Shown here: positions 7,808 to 15,479 of the stretch, in pieces
Layout of the letters: every line of letters begins with the position of its first letter
Position numbering within the stretch: position 1 is the stretch's first letter
Made by a program: the position numbers and the translations under genes
NCBI GenBank assembly: GCA_003327425.1
Contig: QOQW01000004.1
Coordinates: 62,001 to 126,000 of the forward strand
Source of the DNA: Candidatus Ozemibacter sibiricus
Lineage (GTDB): Bacteria; Muiribacteriota; Ozemobacteria; Ozemobacterales; Ozemobacteraceae
Direction: 5' to 3'
DNA: 64,000 nt
The notes under the pieces: generated by a model
The model's input: the letters and a program-made list of their open reading frames with translations, nothing else
The model's database searches: none
What the model was told of the DNA's origin: nothing

Positions 7808-8445
7808 TGGACTACCTGCCCGTTTTTCTGAACCTGCGCGGGCGGCTCGTCTTGATCGTCGGGGGCGGAGAGGTCGCCCTGCGCAAGGCTCGCCTGCTGC
7901 ACGAGGCAGGGGCGAGGCTCCGCGTCGTCGCCCCCCGGATCGCCCCCGAATTCACCGACCTGACCGCCGACCTGCACCGACGGCCGGCCCAGGTCGACGA
8001 CCTCGCCCCTGATGTCGACCTCGTCGTGCTGGCCACCGACGCCCCCAAGGTGCAGGCCGCCCTGCAGGCCGCCGCCCGCGCCCGCCGCATCTGGTGCAAC
8101 CGCTGCGACGAGCCGGCTGCATCTGATGTCGTTACCGGCAGCGTCTGCGATCGGAGCCCGATCCTGGCCGGCGTGATCTCATCGGGCTGCCCAGGCTTGT
8201 CGCGCCTGCTCGCCGCCCGCTTCGACGCGGTCATCTCGCCGGTGATCGTCGACCTGGCCCGGCTGCTCGTCGAACTGCGGCCACGAGTGAAGGCGCATTT
8301 CCCCACGCCGGCCGCCCGGGCCGCCTTCTGGCGCCGCTGGACGACCGAAGCGGTCATCGCCCGCCTCGAGCGGGAAGGCCTGGCCACCATCCGCCAGGAG
8401 CTCGAAAAGGAGCTGGCCAGCCCTCACGACCGGAACGATCTTTAA
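7807..8445 (+). CDS. Precorrin-2 dehydrogenase / sirohydrochlorin ferrochelatase (CysG N-terminal type)
   Basis: A 212-residue protein with the bifunctional precorrin-2 dehydrogenase fold. The N-terminus MDYLPVFLNLRGRLVLIVGG contains the NAD-binding glycine motif, followed by EVALRKARLLHEAGA. Further matches are VVLATDA, the loop RIWCNRCDEP, and SDVVTGSVCDRSPILAGVISSGCPGLSRLL (the family asparagine/serine-glycine segment). It oxidises precorrin-2 to sirohydrochlorin and may insert iron to give siroheme, or feed heme d1/alternative heme synthesis. Its ATG overlaps the preceding stop. It is small for the family because the methyltransferase half of CysG is absent, as in Met8-type proteins. Confidence 0.85.
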   Translation: MDYLPVFLNLRGRLVLIVGGGEVALRKARLLHEAGARLRVVAPRIAPEFTDLTADLHRRPAQVDDLAPDVDLVVLATDAPKVQAALQAAARARRIWCNRCDEPAASDVVTGSVCDRSPILAGVISSGCPGLSRLLAARFDAVISPVIVDLARLLVELRPRVKAHFPTPAARAAFWRRWTTEAVIARLEREGLATIRQELEKELASPHDRNDL

Positions 8446-8476
8446 GATGGGTCGAAACCAATCGCGGAGAGAAATC

Positions 8477-9154
8477 ATGAACCACCCGAGAATCGCTCCT
8501 CATAAGCGATACACCTATGGCGACTACTTGTACTGGCCTGAAGATGAGCGCTGGGAGCTGATCGACGGCGAGGCCTTCGACATGACACCAGCGCCGAATG
8601 TCGACCATCAATATATTGTTGGAAGACTTTATCGCTTTTTCGACGAATTCCTTGAAGGAAAGCCTTGCCACGCCTTTGTCTCCCCCTTTGACGTGCGGAT
8701 CCCCAAAGGGGATGAAGCTGACGAGGACATCGACACCGTCGTTCAGCCCGATGTCATCGTTGTCTGCCCGCCTGGTCATCTCGACCAGCGCGGCTTGCGA
8801 GGGGCGCCCGACCTGGCGATCGAGGTGCTGTCACCCAGCACCGCCAGCAAGGATCAGATCAAAAAACGCCGCCTGTATGAGCGCTGTGGGGTGAAGGAAT
8901 ACTGGGTGGTCCAGCCGGCCGACCGCGTGGTCATGGTGACGCGCCGGGCCGGCCCGCACGGCGGGTTCGGTCGAACCGAATTCTACGGCGACACCGACCG
9001 CATCGACGTCGCGCTGTTTCCAGGGTTGACGATCGATCTGGCCAGGGTCTTTCCCCCTGCCCCCCAGCCCGCCCCCGCGCCGCTCTCTGCCGCGCCCTCC
9101 GAGGCGCGCAAACCTCCCCCCCCCGCCGCCCGCTCTCGCCGCCGGAAGAAATGA
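8477..9154 (+). CDS. Uma2 family (DUF820) putative restriction-type endonuclease
   Basis: A 225-residue protein with a PD-(D/E)XK-like Uma2 domain. Visible landmarks are WELIDGEAFDMTPAPNVDHQ at the start, VVQPDVIVV (the PD motif), APDLAIEVLSPSTASKD (the ExK-like strand) and KRRLYERCGVKEYWVV. The family is common in cyanobacteria and other environmental bacteria, often in many copies, and its biological role is unclear. The last 35 residues are a Pro/Ala run ending in an arginine/lysine cluster, perhaps DNA binding. I chose the ATG at 8477 (GGAGAG nearby) over an upstream in-frame ATG at 8447 that touches the previous gene. Confidence 0.85.
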   Translation: MNHPRIAPHKRYTYGDYLYWPEDERWELIDGEAFDMTPAPNVDHQYIVGRLYRFFDEFLEGKPCHAFVSPFDVRIPKGDEADEDIDTVVQPDVIVVCPPGHLDQRGLRGAPDLAIEVLSPSTASKDQIKKRRLYERCGVKEYWVVQPADRVVMVTRRAGPHGGFGRTEFYGDTDRIDVALFPGLTIDLARVFPPAPQPAPAPLSAAPSEARKPPPPAARSRRRKK

Positions 9155-9293
9155 TGTGCCCCCGCCTCTTCACCCCTTGTCGTGCCTATGGGCCCCTCGA
9201 TTTGCCCACCCCTCTCAACCTCCCGTTTTGACTGGCCGATAGGGAGGGTGGGGTTTTCCCCGCAATGCCCTGCTGAGGGGAGATGCATTCAAG

Positions 9294-9563
9294 ATGAAGA
9301 CCGCCGGCTATTTCATGGCGTTCCTGCTCTGCGTGGGAGGATTGGCAGTCGCCCAGGCCATCTTCTGGAAGATGACCGGGCGAGCGTTCTGGCGGGCCAT
9401 GGTGCCGCAGGAATGGCGTTTCGCCGTTAAACCAGACGACCCGGTACGTATGGATTCCTTCATGCAGCTCGAGGAATGGGCTGCCCTGCTCTTCTGCGGA
9501 GCATTCCTCGTTTTGCCGTTGATCGCCCTCGACACCCTGGGCTTCATCGCCATCTTCCACTGA
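9294..9563 (+). CDS. Small hypothetical protein with two membrane segments
   Basis: An 89-residue protein with hydrophobic helices at about 4-24 and 63-88 and a short polar region between them containing FWRAMVPQEWRFAVKPDDPV. GGGGAG lies about nine bases before the ATG. No family is recognised. It is not obviously part of an operon: 139 bases separate it from the Uma2 gene and more than 500 bases of non-coding DNA follow. Confidence 0.55.
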   Translation: MKTAGYFMAFLLCVGGLAVAQAIFWKMTGRAFWRAMVPQEWRFAVKPDDPVRMDSFMQLEEWAALLFCGAFLVLPLIALDTLGFIAIFH

Positions 9564-9932
9564 GGTGAAGCCGGCTCGCTGGCGGCCTGGGCGTTGCAAT
9601 CGCTTGTTTTCGCCCGCTTGGCTCTCGGCACGGCCCATCCTTCGGCCGCCCACCCCTCGCCCCCTTCAGTGCCGCCTTTTTGTACAAGCCAACCGCCATG
9701 CACTGACTGCCACTTTCAGCCTATTGTCCACCCCAAGATCGGGCTCTCATGCAACGATCTCGGTGGTACCCAGGCGGCTGCCATGACCAGTTCACGATTC
9801 CCATGGTCGACGATCGAATTTCCACCCCCTTGCCGCCCCCTCGGCGTGCCCTCGAAATGACCGTCGAAGCGCGCCTGATGCCAGTTCCAACGATGTGTCG
9901 CCCCCCTCCCTGACCACCTCGCAAAAAAAAAC
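9564..9932. other. Non-coding stretch, nothing recognised
   Basis: Short overlapping frames here look like chance and none has a ribosome site with a sensible protein. It lies between the small membrane protein and the promoter region of the AT-richer lipoprotein gene. Confidence 0.5.
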
Positions 9933-9961
9933 TTGATCTTTTCCCTTCGCTTTGTTATTGT
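9933..9961 (+). promoter_or_regulatory. Candidate upstream promoter of the lipoprotein gene
   Basis: TTGATC (9933-9938), 17-base spacer, TATTGT (9956-9961), directly after a run of nine A. It would give a 5' leader of about 145 bases before the ATG at 10115. Confidence 0.4.
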
Positions 9962-10046
9962 TGCGGTGCAAGGCTGGTATCTACAGCCCGCACCGCCCGG
10001 CAGGAGGTGGGTATCGAACAAGACAAAAGGTCCTAAGGAGTCTTCG

Positions 10047-10076
10047 TTGACATCCCTGTCCTATTTGTGGTAATCA
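10047..10076 (+). promoter_or_regulatory. Candidate proximal promoter of the lipoprotein gene
   Basis: A perfect TTGACA (10047-10052), 18-base spacer and TAATCA (10071-10076). The start codon is 38 bases downstream, with TGGAGG in front of it. Confidence 0.45.
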
Positions 10077-10114
10077 AACTCACTTCAAAAATTTGATGGA
10101 GGATTCATAAGATC

Positions 10115-11134
10115 ATGAGAAAGCTTTTTGTCCTGTTGCTCATCGCCCTCGTCCCCCTGTCGATCGGGTGTCGCCTGACCGAGAACGACGACGCCGGCCC
10201 CGACGTCACCCTGGCCCCTCAAAATCCCCCGGCAAACCTCACTCTCACCGCTAACGTCCCAGCCGCTAATTTGGCGAACGGGTCAATTCGCCAAGCTGTC
10301 ACTCCCTTTGACATCCAAGTTTTCATTGACAATGTCCAGCTGACCACTGACGGAGTTCTCCAAGGGACAGCCCCTAATCAGTATTACAAATTCACCAAAA
10401 CTCTATCTAAAGCGGAAATCTCTGGGTCGACCGCCGATGAGTTGAAAAAAATTATCAACAACAATGGCATTGGAAATGCGACGCTTAAGATTGTGGTGAA
10501 GGGTGTTGTACAAACCACTACTATTGCTATCAATGCCTCTGCGGCCACTGCAACGGAAAGCAAGACAGTAGAAATTAAAATCGACCTTAACCCCAACCCC
10601 AATGGAACCTTTTCCATGACTGTGACTGTCACCAATGGTGGCACTGGCTCTGCAACTCTCAATAATGCCACTCCCACCTTCCAGATTTTGGATATTCAGT
10701 ATAAAAATCCTGGCGGCCAATTTGCCTCCCTCTCCGGTGCGACTGGAGTTGCAACCTCTGGATTGACCATTCGCGTTATCTTCAATAGTGCCACTATTTC
10801 AAATGCCACCAACACCTTTACTATCACTGCCAAGAGCAGTGTCACGGGTGCTACCGATGTTACTTTGACCGAAGCCGACCTCGCTGGAACTAGTCCTTTG
10901 GCTACCGCTCAGATTGGGACCGTTACTATCAACAACAACACTTACGCATGCGTTGACGTCACTCTCAACCGAACTACCACAGGGACTCCAGCGCGGGTGT
11001 TCGCCCCCAACAAAACTTATACCCTCTCTATGACTCAAAACGCCGACCAGACCACCTTCTCGGTGCAGAGCGGCACCAATAAGCTCCCTGCCGGCTATAC
11101 CACCAGCCGCACTTTCACTACAGCTGCGCAGTAA
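10115..11134 (+). CDS. Secreted lipoprotein with C-terminal Ig-like (Big_5-type) domain
   Basis: A 339-residue lipoprotein. The signal peptide ends in a lipobox, LSIGC, with the lipid-accepting Cys19. The mature part is rich in Thr, Asn and Ala. Its C-terminal third (GLTIRVIFNSATISNATNTF to YTTSRTFTTAAQ) has the layout of a bacterial Ig-like domain of the Big_5 type and resembles the end of the lipoprotein at 17540-18496. Base use is unlike the neighbours: many A/T-ending codons (aat, act, att, aaa) in a window where genes strongly prefer G/C-ending codons, which suggests recent transfer. A strong terminator follows directly, so it is a single-gene unit. Function unknown. Confidence 0.8.
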   Translation: MRKLFVLLLIALVPLSIGCRLTENDDAGPDVTLAPQNPPANLTLTANVPAANLANGSIRQAVTPFDIQVFIDNVQLTTDGVLQGTAPNQYYKFTKTLSKAEISGSTADELKKIINNNGIGNATLKIVVKGVVQTTTIAINASAATATESKTVEIKIDLNPNPNGTFSMTVTVTNGGTGSATLNNATPTFQILDIQYKNPGGQFASLSGATGVATSGLTIRVIFNSATISNATNTFTITAKSSVTGATDVTLTEADLAGTSPLATAQIGTVTINNNTYACVDVTLNRTTTGTPARVFAPNKTYTLSMTQNADQTTFSVQSGTNKLPAGYTTSRTFTTAAQ

Positions 11135-11147
11135 ATCTCGTTTCTTC

Positions 11148-11179
11148 AAAACCCCTTCCCCGTTGGGGAAGGGGTTTTT
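11148..11179 (+). terminator. Strong intrinsic terminator after the lipoprotein gene
   Basis: ACCCCTTCCCC and GGGGAAGGGGT form a perfect stem with a three-base loop (GTT), followed by five T. The next bases look like the 5' end of a group II intron. Confidence 0.95.
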
Positions 11180-11290
11180 GTATGCCCAGCATGGGCGTCA
11201 CCTTGGAGGTGCAAGTCCCCCCGAAAAGAGTTTACCAACCATCCAAACGAAGCGCGACGGCGGAAGGGCGAGCGACCGTGGGAAGGATAG
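11180..11290 (+). mobile_element. Truncated group II intron 5' fragment (IIC-like) next to a terminator
   Basis: GTATGCCCAGCATGGGCG at 11180-11197 closely matches the conserved 5' end of bacterial group II introns (GUGYGCCC-GCAUGGG), and CTTGGAGGTGCAAGTCCCCC follows, as expected for the epsilon' part of domain I. It begins immediately after the T-run of a terminator hairpin, the typical insertion site of class IIC introns. No reverse transcriptase frame and no domain V hairpin are visible before the ATPase gene at 11662, so this is a remnant. The right boundary is approximate. Confidence 0.55.
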
Positions 11291-11597
11291 TTTCCGCATT
11301 GTAGTCAGGATGTTGTTCCCTCCAGGCCTTTTGGGTGACCGCTTGTTTTTCCTGGTAGACTTCGTCGCTTTTCAACTTCTTCCCTGCCAACTCCTCGCTT
11401 GGCGGCCAAACGGCAGGCTTTGCCGCAATACTTCTGATGCGGGGCGAAGGGAGCAGGCTATAAGGCTTTGGTTTCCTGGAATTCCCTCTTCAAGAATCGA
11501 GAATGCCCGATCACCCTGTGCTTTCGAAATCCATGGCGGAAGTTGAATGGATTGCCCACATTCACAGGTCACCCCTGTTTTCAAAGAGGTAGCCGGG
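11291..11597. other. Non-coding stretch, possibly decayed mobile DNA
   Basis: About 300 bases of lower GC than the neighbours with no supported gene. It may be the eroded remainder of the intron insertion. It contains no terminal inverted repeats that I can see. Confidence 0.4.
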
Positions 11598-11625
11598 TTG
11601 ACTTTTTCTATCAATTCCTTAAAAT
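11598..11625 (+). promoter_or_regulatory. Promoter of the AAA/DUF4143 ATPase gene
   Basis: TTGACT (11598-11603), 16-base spacer, TAAAAT (11620-11625). Predicted transcription start near 11632, inside the inverted repeat at 11630-11663. Confidence 0.65.
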
Positions 11626-11629
11626 ACTC

Positions 11630-11663
11630 ATGAGTTTTTTCATTTATGGATTAAAAAACTCAT
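11630..11663 (+). promoter_or_regulatory. Inverted repeat covering the ATPase start codon
   Basis: ATGAGTTTTTT (11630-11640) and AAAAAACTCAT (11653-11663) are perfect 11-base arms around a 12-base loop. The right arm contains the first two bases of the start codon (ATG at 11662). The loop holds ATG GAT TAA, a two-codon reading frame. There is no ribosome-binding site. It could fold in the mRNA and mask the start, or act as a protein operator just downstream of the promoter. Confidence 0.6.
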
Positions 11664-12798
11664 GCAGAATTCCCGGTACCTTGAAGCTGTCATCCGCGAG
11701 GATTTGCGGGAAAAAATGGTGTTTCTGGGAGGGCCTCGGCAGGTCGGCAAGACGACCGTGGCCAAGCGATTGCTCGCTGCTAGCGGGCGACCGCCGAACG
11801 AAGGCTACCTGAACTGGGACGCCGCCGATGATCGACGCCTCATCATGGAGGGCCTCCTTCCCGGCCCGCCCGGTCTGGTGGTCTACGACGAAATCCACAA
11901 GTATTCCCGCTGGCGTAACCTTCTGAAAGGATTGTTCGACAAGCATCGGGAACGCTACCAGTTCCTCGTGACTGGCAGTGCCCGCCTCGACTATTACCGG
12001 CGAGGGGGCGATTCTCTGCAGGGCCGCTACCACTTTCACCGGTTGCATCCCTTGTCATTTGCCGAAATCGGCGGCCAGTCTCGAGACGACCTCATGGCCT
12101 TGTTCACGTTGGGGGGCTTTCCAGAACCGTTCTTTTCAGGGTCGGAACTGAAAGCCCGCCGGTGGAGCCGTGAATACCGTCAGCGCCTGGTTCTCGGGGA
12201 ACTGCCCCAGCTCGAGCGGGTTTGCGAAATCGCGCTGGTCGAGCGGCTGGTGGGCCGGCTTCCCGATCTGGTGGGAAGCCCCCTGTCACTGAACAGTCTG
12301 CGCGAAGATCTTGGGGTTTCCCACCCCACTATCGCCCGCTGGATGGAAATCCTCGAACGCCTGTATGCCATCTTCCGCATCTATCCCTTCGGCGCTCCGA
12401 AGATCCGGGCGGTCAAGAAAGAAGCCAAGCATTACCACTTCGACTGGACCCTGATCAAAGACGAGGGACTCCGGTTCGAGAACATGGTGGCCTGCCACCT
12501 CCTCAAATGGTGCCATTGGCGAGAAGATACGCTGGCCGAAGAGATCGAGCTGCGCTATTTCCGTGATACCGATAAACGGGAAGTCGACTTCGTGATCGTC
12601 CGCGACGGACGCCCCATTCGTTTCATCGAATCCAAACGCTCAGAGAGCCGAGAGGCCAGCCCGCATCTGAAGTACCTGCATGCCAGATTTCCTGAGGTCG
12701 AAGCCATTCAGGTATCGCTTGAAGGGGACTACGACCTGTATACTCCAGCGGGGATCCGCCTGATGTCCGCCACCCGCTTCCTGAAAGACCTCGTCTAG
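11662..12798 (+). CDS. AAA-family ATPase with C-terminal DUF4143 domain
   Basis: A 378-residue protein of the AAA_14/DUF4143 type. The Walker A motif is GGPRQVGKT (23-31, Lys30) and Walker B is GLVVYDEIHK (Asp76, Glu77), followed by the sensor-like stretch FLVTGSARLDYYRRGGDSL. The C-terminal DUF4143 part includes LNSLREDLGVSHPTIARWM, a helix-turn-helix-like segment, and a nuclease-like core KREVDFVIV...FIESKRSE resembling a PD-(D/E)XK fold. These genes are frequent in accessory islands and their role is not settled. A promoter and a start-codon hairpin precede it. Convergent to it is a two-gene minus-strand unit. Confidence 0.85.
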   Translation: MQNSRYLEAVIREDLREKMVFLGGPRQVGKTTVAKRLLAASGRPPNEGYLNWDAADDRRLIMEGLLPGPPGLVVYDEIHKYSRWRNLLKGLFDKHRERYQFLVTGSARLDYYRRGGDSLQGRYHFHRLHPLSFAEIGGQSRDDLMALFTLGGFPEPFFSGSELKARRWSREYRQRLVLGELPQLERVCEIALVERLVGRLPDLVGSPLSLNSLREDLGVSHPTIARWMEILERLYAIFRIYPFGAPKIRAVKKEAKHYHFDWTLIKDEGLRFENMVACHLLKWCHWREDTLAEEIELRYFRDTDKREVDFVIVRDGRPIRFIESKRSESREASPHLKYLHARFPEVEAIQVSLEGDYDLYTPAGIRLMSATRFLKDLV

Positions 12799-12874
12799 AC
12801 TGATTCGGCAGGGCCTGATCGAACGATTGGAAGCGCCGATCTGACGACCCGGAACGACCGGTGGTTGACCAGAC

Positions 12875-13114
12875 TCAATCCCCACCAGGCCTTTTGTTTG
12901 GCCTGGGCGTCGCTAGATCGGGAAACAGTTCGCGAAGATCGGCGCCCGCAAACACGCCATGCGAATACACCCAGGCGTCGAGGTCGTTGCTGGCCTGCGC
13001 TTGCCTAAGCCACTCCTGCCAGACACGTTCGAGTTCTTCCAAGGTCAGGGAAGCCAGATCCAGGTCTTCTTCGCTGAGAAACTCGTCACGAATCTCCTTC
13101 ATCAGGCTCGTCAT
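12875..13114 (-). CDS. Small acidic hypothetical protein, second gene of a two-gene unit
   Basis: A 79-residue protein starting MTSLMKEIRDEFLSEEDLDL, acidic and helical, then ASNDLDAWVYSHGVFAGADL and a Pro/Arg-rich end. Its ATG overlaps the stop of the upstream gene (13111-13914) by four bases, so they are translated together. I recognise no family. In this arrangement it may be a partner protein of the nucleotidyltransferase-like product, similar in layout to two-gene toxin-antitoxin or HEPN/MNT pairs, but nothing in the sequence proves this. A hairpin (CCAGGCC/GGCCTGG, 12885-12906) lies in its 3' end. Confidence 0.6.
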   Translation of the reverse strand: MTSLMKEIRDEFLSEEDLDLASLTLEELERVWQEWLRQAQASNDLDAWVYSHGVFAGADLRELFPDLATPRPNKRPGGD

Positions 13115-13914
13115 ATCGGCTCGCCTTCTGGTACTGCAACCGGCAAGACGCCCTCTGCCCGACGGATCATCAGCGCATGCGCCGCGGCCAACGGCAAGGA
13201 CGCCATCTCTCGAGAGACTTCAGGCCAGATCGCGGCCCACCTGGCAGCCGCCGCTGCGAATCGGGCCAAACGCGCTTCATGGGCTCGCATCAACTGCCTT
13301 CGCTCAGCGTCAAGAGCGGCTTCGAGGACATCCCACCGGCCGTCCGCCAGGGCAGCAAGCATCGGACGGCGAGAAAGAAGTCGCGCCACCAGATCGGGGT
13401 GAGCCTTGGCCACAGCGGCAAGATCACGAGCGCTGCGGCTATGCAGAAGGATTTCTTCCGGTGCCACCAGAAGGCGGGCCAGTTCCCCGATGACCGCGTA
13501 GTCCTTTTCCCGATTGGTTTTCTTCGTTTCGATCAAATCGACCACTTCGAGGAACGGAATCTCGGAGGAATAGGCCCGCGCCCACATCGCCTCCACACGT
13601 TCAGGCGACAGACGAGGGGGGCGAGTGAGGAAATCGGTGCGAACTCTCAAACCCGTATGAACGAACTCGAGATGGGAACTCCATCCGGCAACCAACCACC
13701 TGGGATGGAGCGGCGCCCCGAACCGATACGTCGCGCCATACTCCTGCAAAACGTTCAGAACATGTTGGCATGCTTCGTCGTCCTCGCGCAGGATCCAATC
13801 CCCATCTTTGCTCATCATGGCCAGGCGATGCATGACGACCGCCTGGCCCCCGCTCAGAATGGCGCGGAAGCGGCCAGTATTGAACCGTCGAGTCAGTTCG
13901 AGGTAGATGCTCAT
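13111..13914 (-). CDS. Nucleotidyltransferase-like hypothetical protein
   Basis: A 267-residue protein. The N-terminal half has the outline of a nucleotidyltransferase fold: FRAILSGGQAVVMHRLAMMS (the conserved Gly-Gly helix), then DGDWILREDDEA with possible metal-binding acids, and VVDLIETKKTNREKDYAVIG, which matches the segment DL...K.....KD...I that closes many antitoxin-type or AbiEii-type nucleotidyltransferases. The C-terminal half is Ala/Arg-rich and helical. The catalytic GS...D.D motif is not classic, so activity is uncertain. It is the first gene of a two-gene operon with its own promoter, in an accessory stretch beside an AAA/DUF4143 ATPase and an Rpn nuclease. Confidence 0.6.
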   Translation of the reverse strand: MSIYLELTRRFNTGRFRAILSGGQAVVMHRLAMMSKDGDWILREDDEACQHVLNVLQEYGATYRFGAPLHPRWLVAGWSSHLEFVHTGLRVRTDFLTRPPRLSPERVEAMWARAYSSEIPFLEVVDLIETKKTNREKDYAVIGELARLLVAPEEILLHSRSARDLAAVAKAHPDLVARLLSRRPMLAALADGRWDVLEAALDAERRQLMRAHEARLARFAAAAARWAAIWPEVSREMASLPLAAAHALMIRRAEGVLPVAVPEGEPI

Positions 13915-13931
13915 CTGTTTGCGCAGCCATC

Positions 13932-13960
13932 ATTCTACCATGGGAGCGATTGAGCCCCAA
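13932..13960 (-). promoter_or_regulatory. Promoter of the nucleotidyltransferase-like unit
   Basis: On the minus strand TTGGGG (13955-13960), 17-base spacer, TAGAAT (13932-13937). The -10 box ends 17 bases before the ATG at 13914; no ribosome site is clear. Confidence 0.5.
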
Positions 13961-14068
13961 CCCCACCCGAAGGATCGATGCCTACGCGCTCCCTAGCAAG
14001 ATTCATTACCAGAACCCTGGGCAGCCGCGACAAATCGGCCACCGCCGGGACCTCCACGAAAAGGTGGT

Positions 14069-14098
14069 TTGTCGAAGGGGCATACGTTGCGATAGAAT
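14069..14098 (+). promoter_or_regulatory. Promoter of the Rpn-family gene, leaderless type
   Basis: TTGTCG (14069-14074), 18-base spacer, TAGAAT (14093-14098). The -10 box ends seven bases before the ATG at 14106. Confidence 0.6.
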
Positions 14099-14105
14099 GA
14101 ATTCC

Positions 14106-15167
14106 ATGGGAATGGCGTCATCATTCCAAGATCATGACCACCCCTACAAGCTCTTGTTCTCCCATCCTGAGATGGTCAGAGATCTGCTGCTCACATTCGT
14201 CAAGGAAGATTGGGTCGGGCAGCTCGACTTCGCTACGCTCGAAAAACAGAACGCCCGGTTCGTCACCGACGATCTGCGCGACCGGGAGGACGACCTCATC
14301 TGGCGCGTTCGCCTGGCCGGTCGGTGGCTCTATGTCTACATCTTGCTCGAATTCCAGTCGTCCCCCGATCGCTTCATGGCCGTGCGCCTGATGACCTACC
14401 TGGGACTCCTCTACCAGGACCTCATCCGCAGCGGTCAGATCTCTGGCAGCGAAGTGCTTCCCCCCGTCCTGCCCCTGGTCTTGTACAATGGCCAGGCGCG
14501 CTGGTCGGCCCCGCTCCAGATCGCCACATTGATCGCCGAAGGGCCCGGAAGTCTGCAGCGCTTCCGCCCCGATTTCCGTTACTTGCTGATCGATGAAGGG
14601 GCCTACGACAAAGCCGAGCTGGCCACCCACCGCAATGCTGTCTCCGCCCTGTTCCGGCTCGAGACGTGCCGAACGCCCGAGGAGGTCCGGAGCATCGTGG
14701 CCGAGCTGGTCTTCTGGCTCAGGGCCCCCGAACAAACCCGTTTGCGCCGCGATTTCGCGGTGTGGTTCGGTCGCACGTTCCTGCCCGGCCGGGTACCCGG
14801 CGCCGTGATCCCCGAATTTCACGACCTTCAGGAGGTAGATGCCATGCTATCCGAAACGGTGCGCGAATGGACCATCCAATGGAAAGAACAAGGCCTGGCT
14901 GAAGGTAGAGCGCAAGGCCTTGAAGAAGGAAGAATGCAAGGCCTCGAGGAAGGGAGAGCCAAAGGAAGGGCCGAAGGAAGGGCCGAAGGGCAAGCTGAAG
15001 CCAAAACCGAAATCGCCCGACGCATGCTCGAGAAGGGGCTTGACCTGCCCTTCATTGCCGAAGTGACTGGCCTCTCCATCGAAGAGATCAGAGCCCTGAT
15101 CCCCAGGCCGCCGTGCGTCTGCGAGCCGACCGCCCCCTATCAAGGGGGCGGCCCCGCCACCAAATGA
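14106..15167 (+). CDS. Rpn-family recombination-promoting nuclease / putative transposase-like protein
   Basis: A 353-residue protein of the Rpn/YhgA-like (PD-(D/E)XK) family. Matches: HDHPYKLLFSHPEMVRDLL near the N-terminus, a catalytic-type core with DDLIWRVRL (Asp) and LYVYILLEFQSSPD (Glu-Gln), MTYLGLLYQDL, and PLVLYNGQARW. Near residue 265-305 are repeats of a GxxEGR unit (GLAEGRAQGLEEGRMQGLEEG and so on), typical of these proteins, followed by a short helix-turn-helix-like end (GLSIEEIRALI). Rpn proteins are DNA endonucleases linked to RecA-independent recombination, and the family is often expanded by horizontal transfer. The start is set by promoter spacing; ATGs at 14097 and 14112 are alternatives. 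Confidence 0.82.
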   Translation: MGMASSFQDHDHPYKLLFSHPEMVRDLLLTFVKEDWVGQLDFATLEKQNARFVTDDLRDREDDLIWRVRLAGRWLYVYILLEFQSSPDRFMAVRLMTYLGLLYQDLIRSGQISGSEVLPPVLPLVLYNGQARWSAPLQIATLIAEGPGSLQRFRPDFRYLLIDEGAYDKAELATHRNAVSALFRLETCRTPEEVRSIVAELVFWLRAPEQTRLRRDFAVWFGRTFLPGRVPGAVIPEFHDLQEVDAMLSETVREWTIQWKEQGLAEGRAQGLEEGRMQGLEEGRAKGRAEGRAEGQAEAKTEIARRMLEKGLDLPFIAEVTGLSIEEIRALIPRPPCVCEPTAPYQGGGPATK

Positions 15168-15479
15168 TCGGACCCTGGCCATTACCCAAAACGGAATAAT
15201 CAACTACCGCAAGACGCTGATTTGAAAGAGGGGCGACCTCCTCTCGCTCGAGAGAGAAATCGCCTGGGCATCGTCACCACCACGAAAGGCTGACAAAGAG
15301 GAAACGAGAGATCCGCTTTCGGTCCCCGCCATAGTCAAGCCAGGAGTCGATCACAGAACCGGGAACAGATACTGGCCGCCGGGAATGCGGGAACGCATCA
15401 CCCCCAGGCGGTGAGTCCTCCTCTAGCACAGCGGGTCAGATTGTGGTATTGATACCCAATCCATTATCGAGGCGAATCC
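15168..15479. other. Intergenic region without a recognised gene
   Basis: About 310 bases. TTGTGG (15441) and CATTAT (15462) could form a weak promoter for the next gene, but the spacer is only 15 bases. Nothing else is supported. Confidence 0.4.

Noticed and set aside
14894-15000. A tandem repeat suggesting a CRISPR or satellite
   Set aside because: It is the coding repeat of GxxEGR units typical of Rpn-family proteins, in frame, with no spacers.
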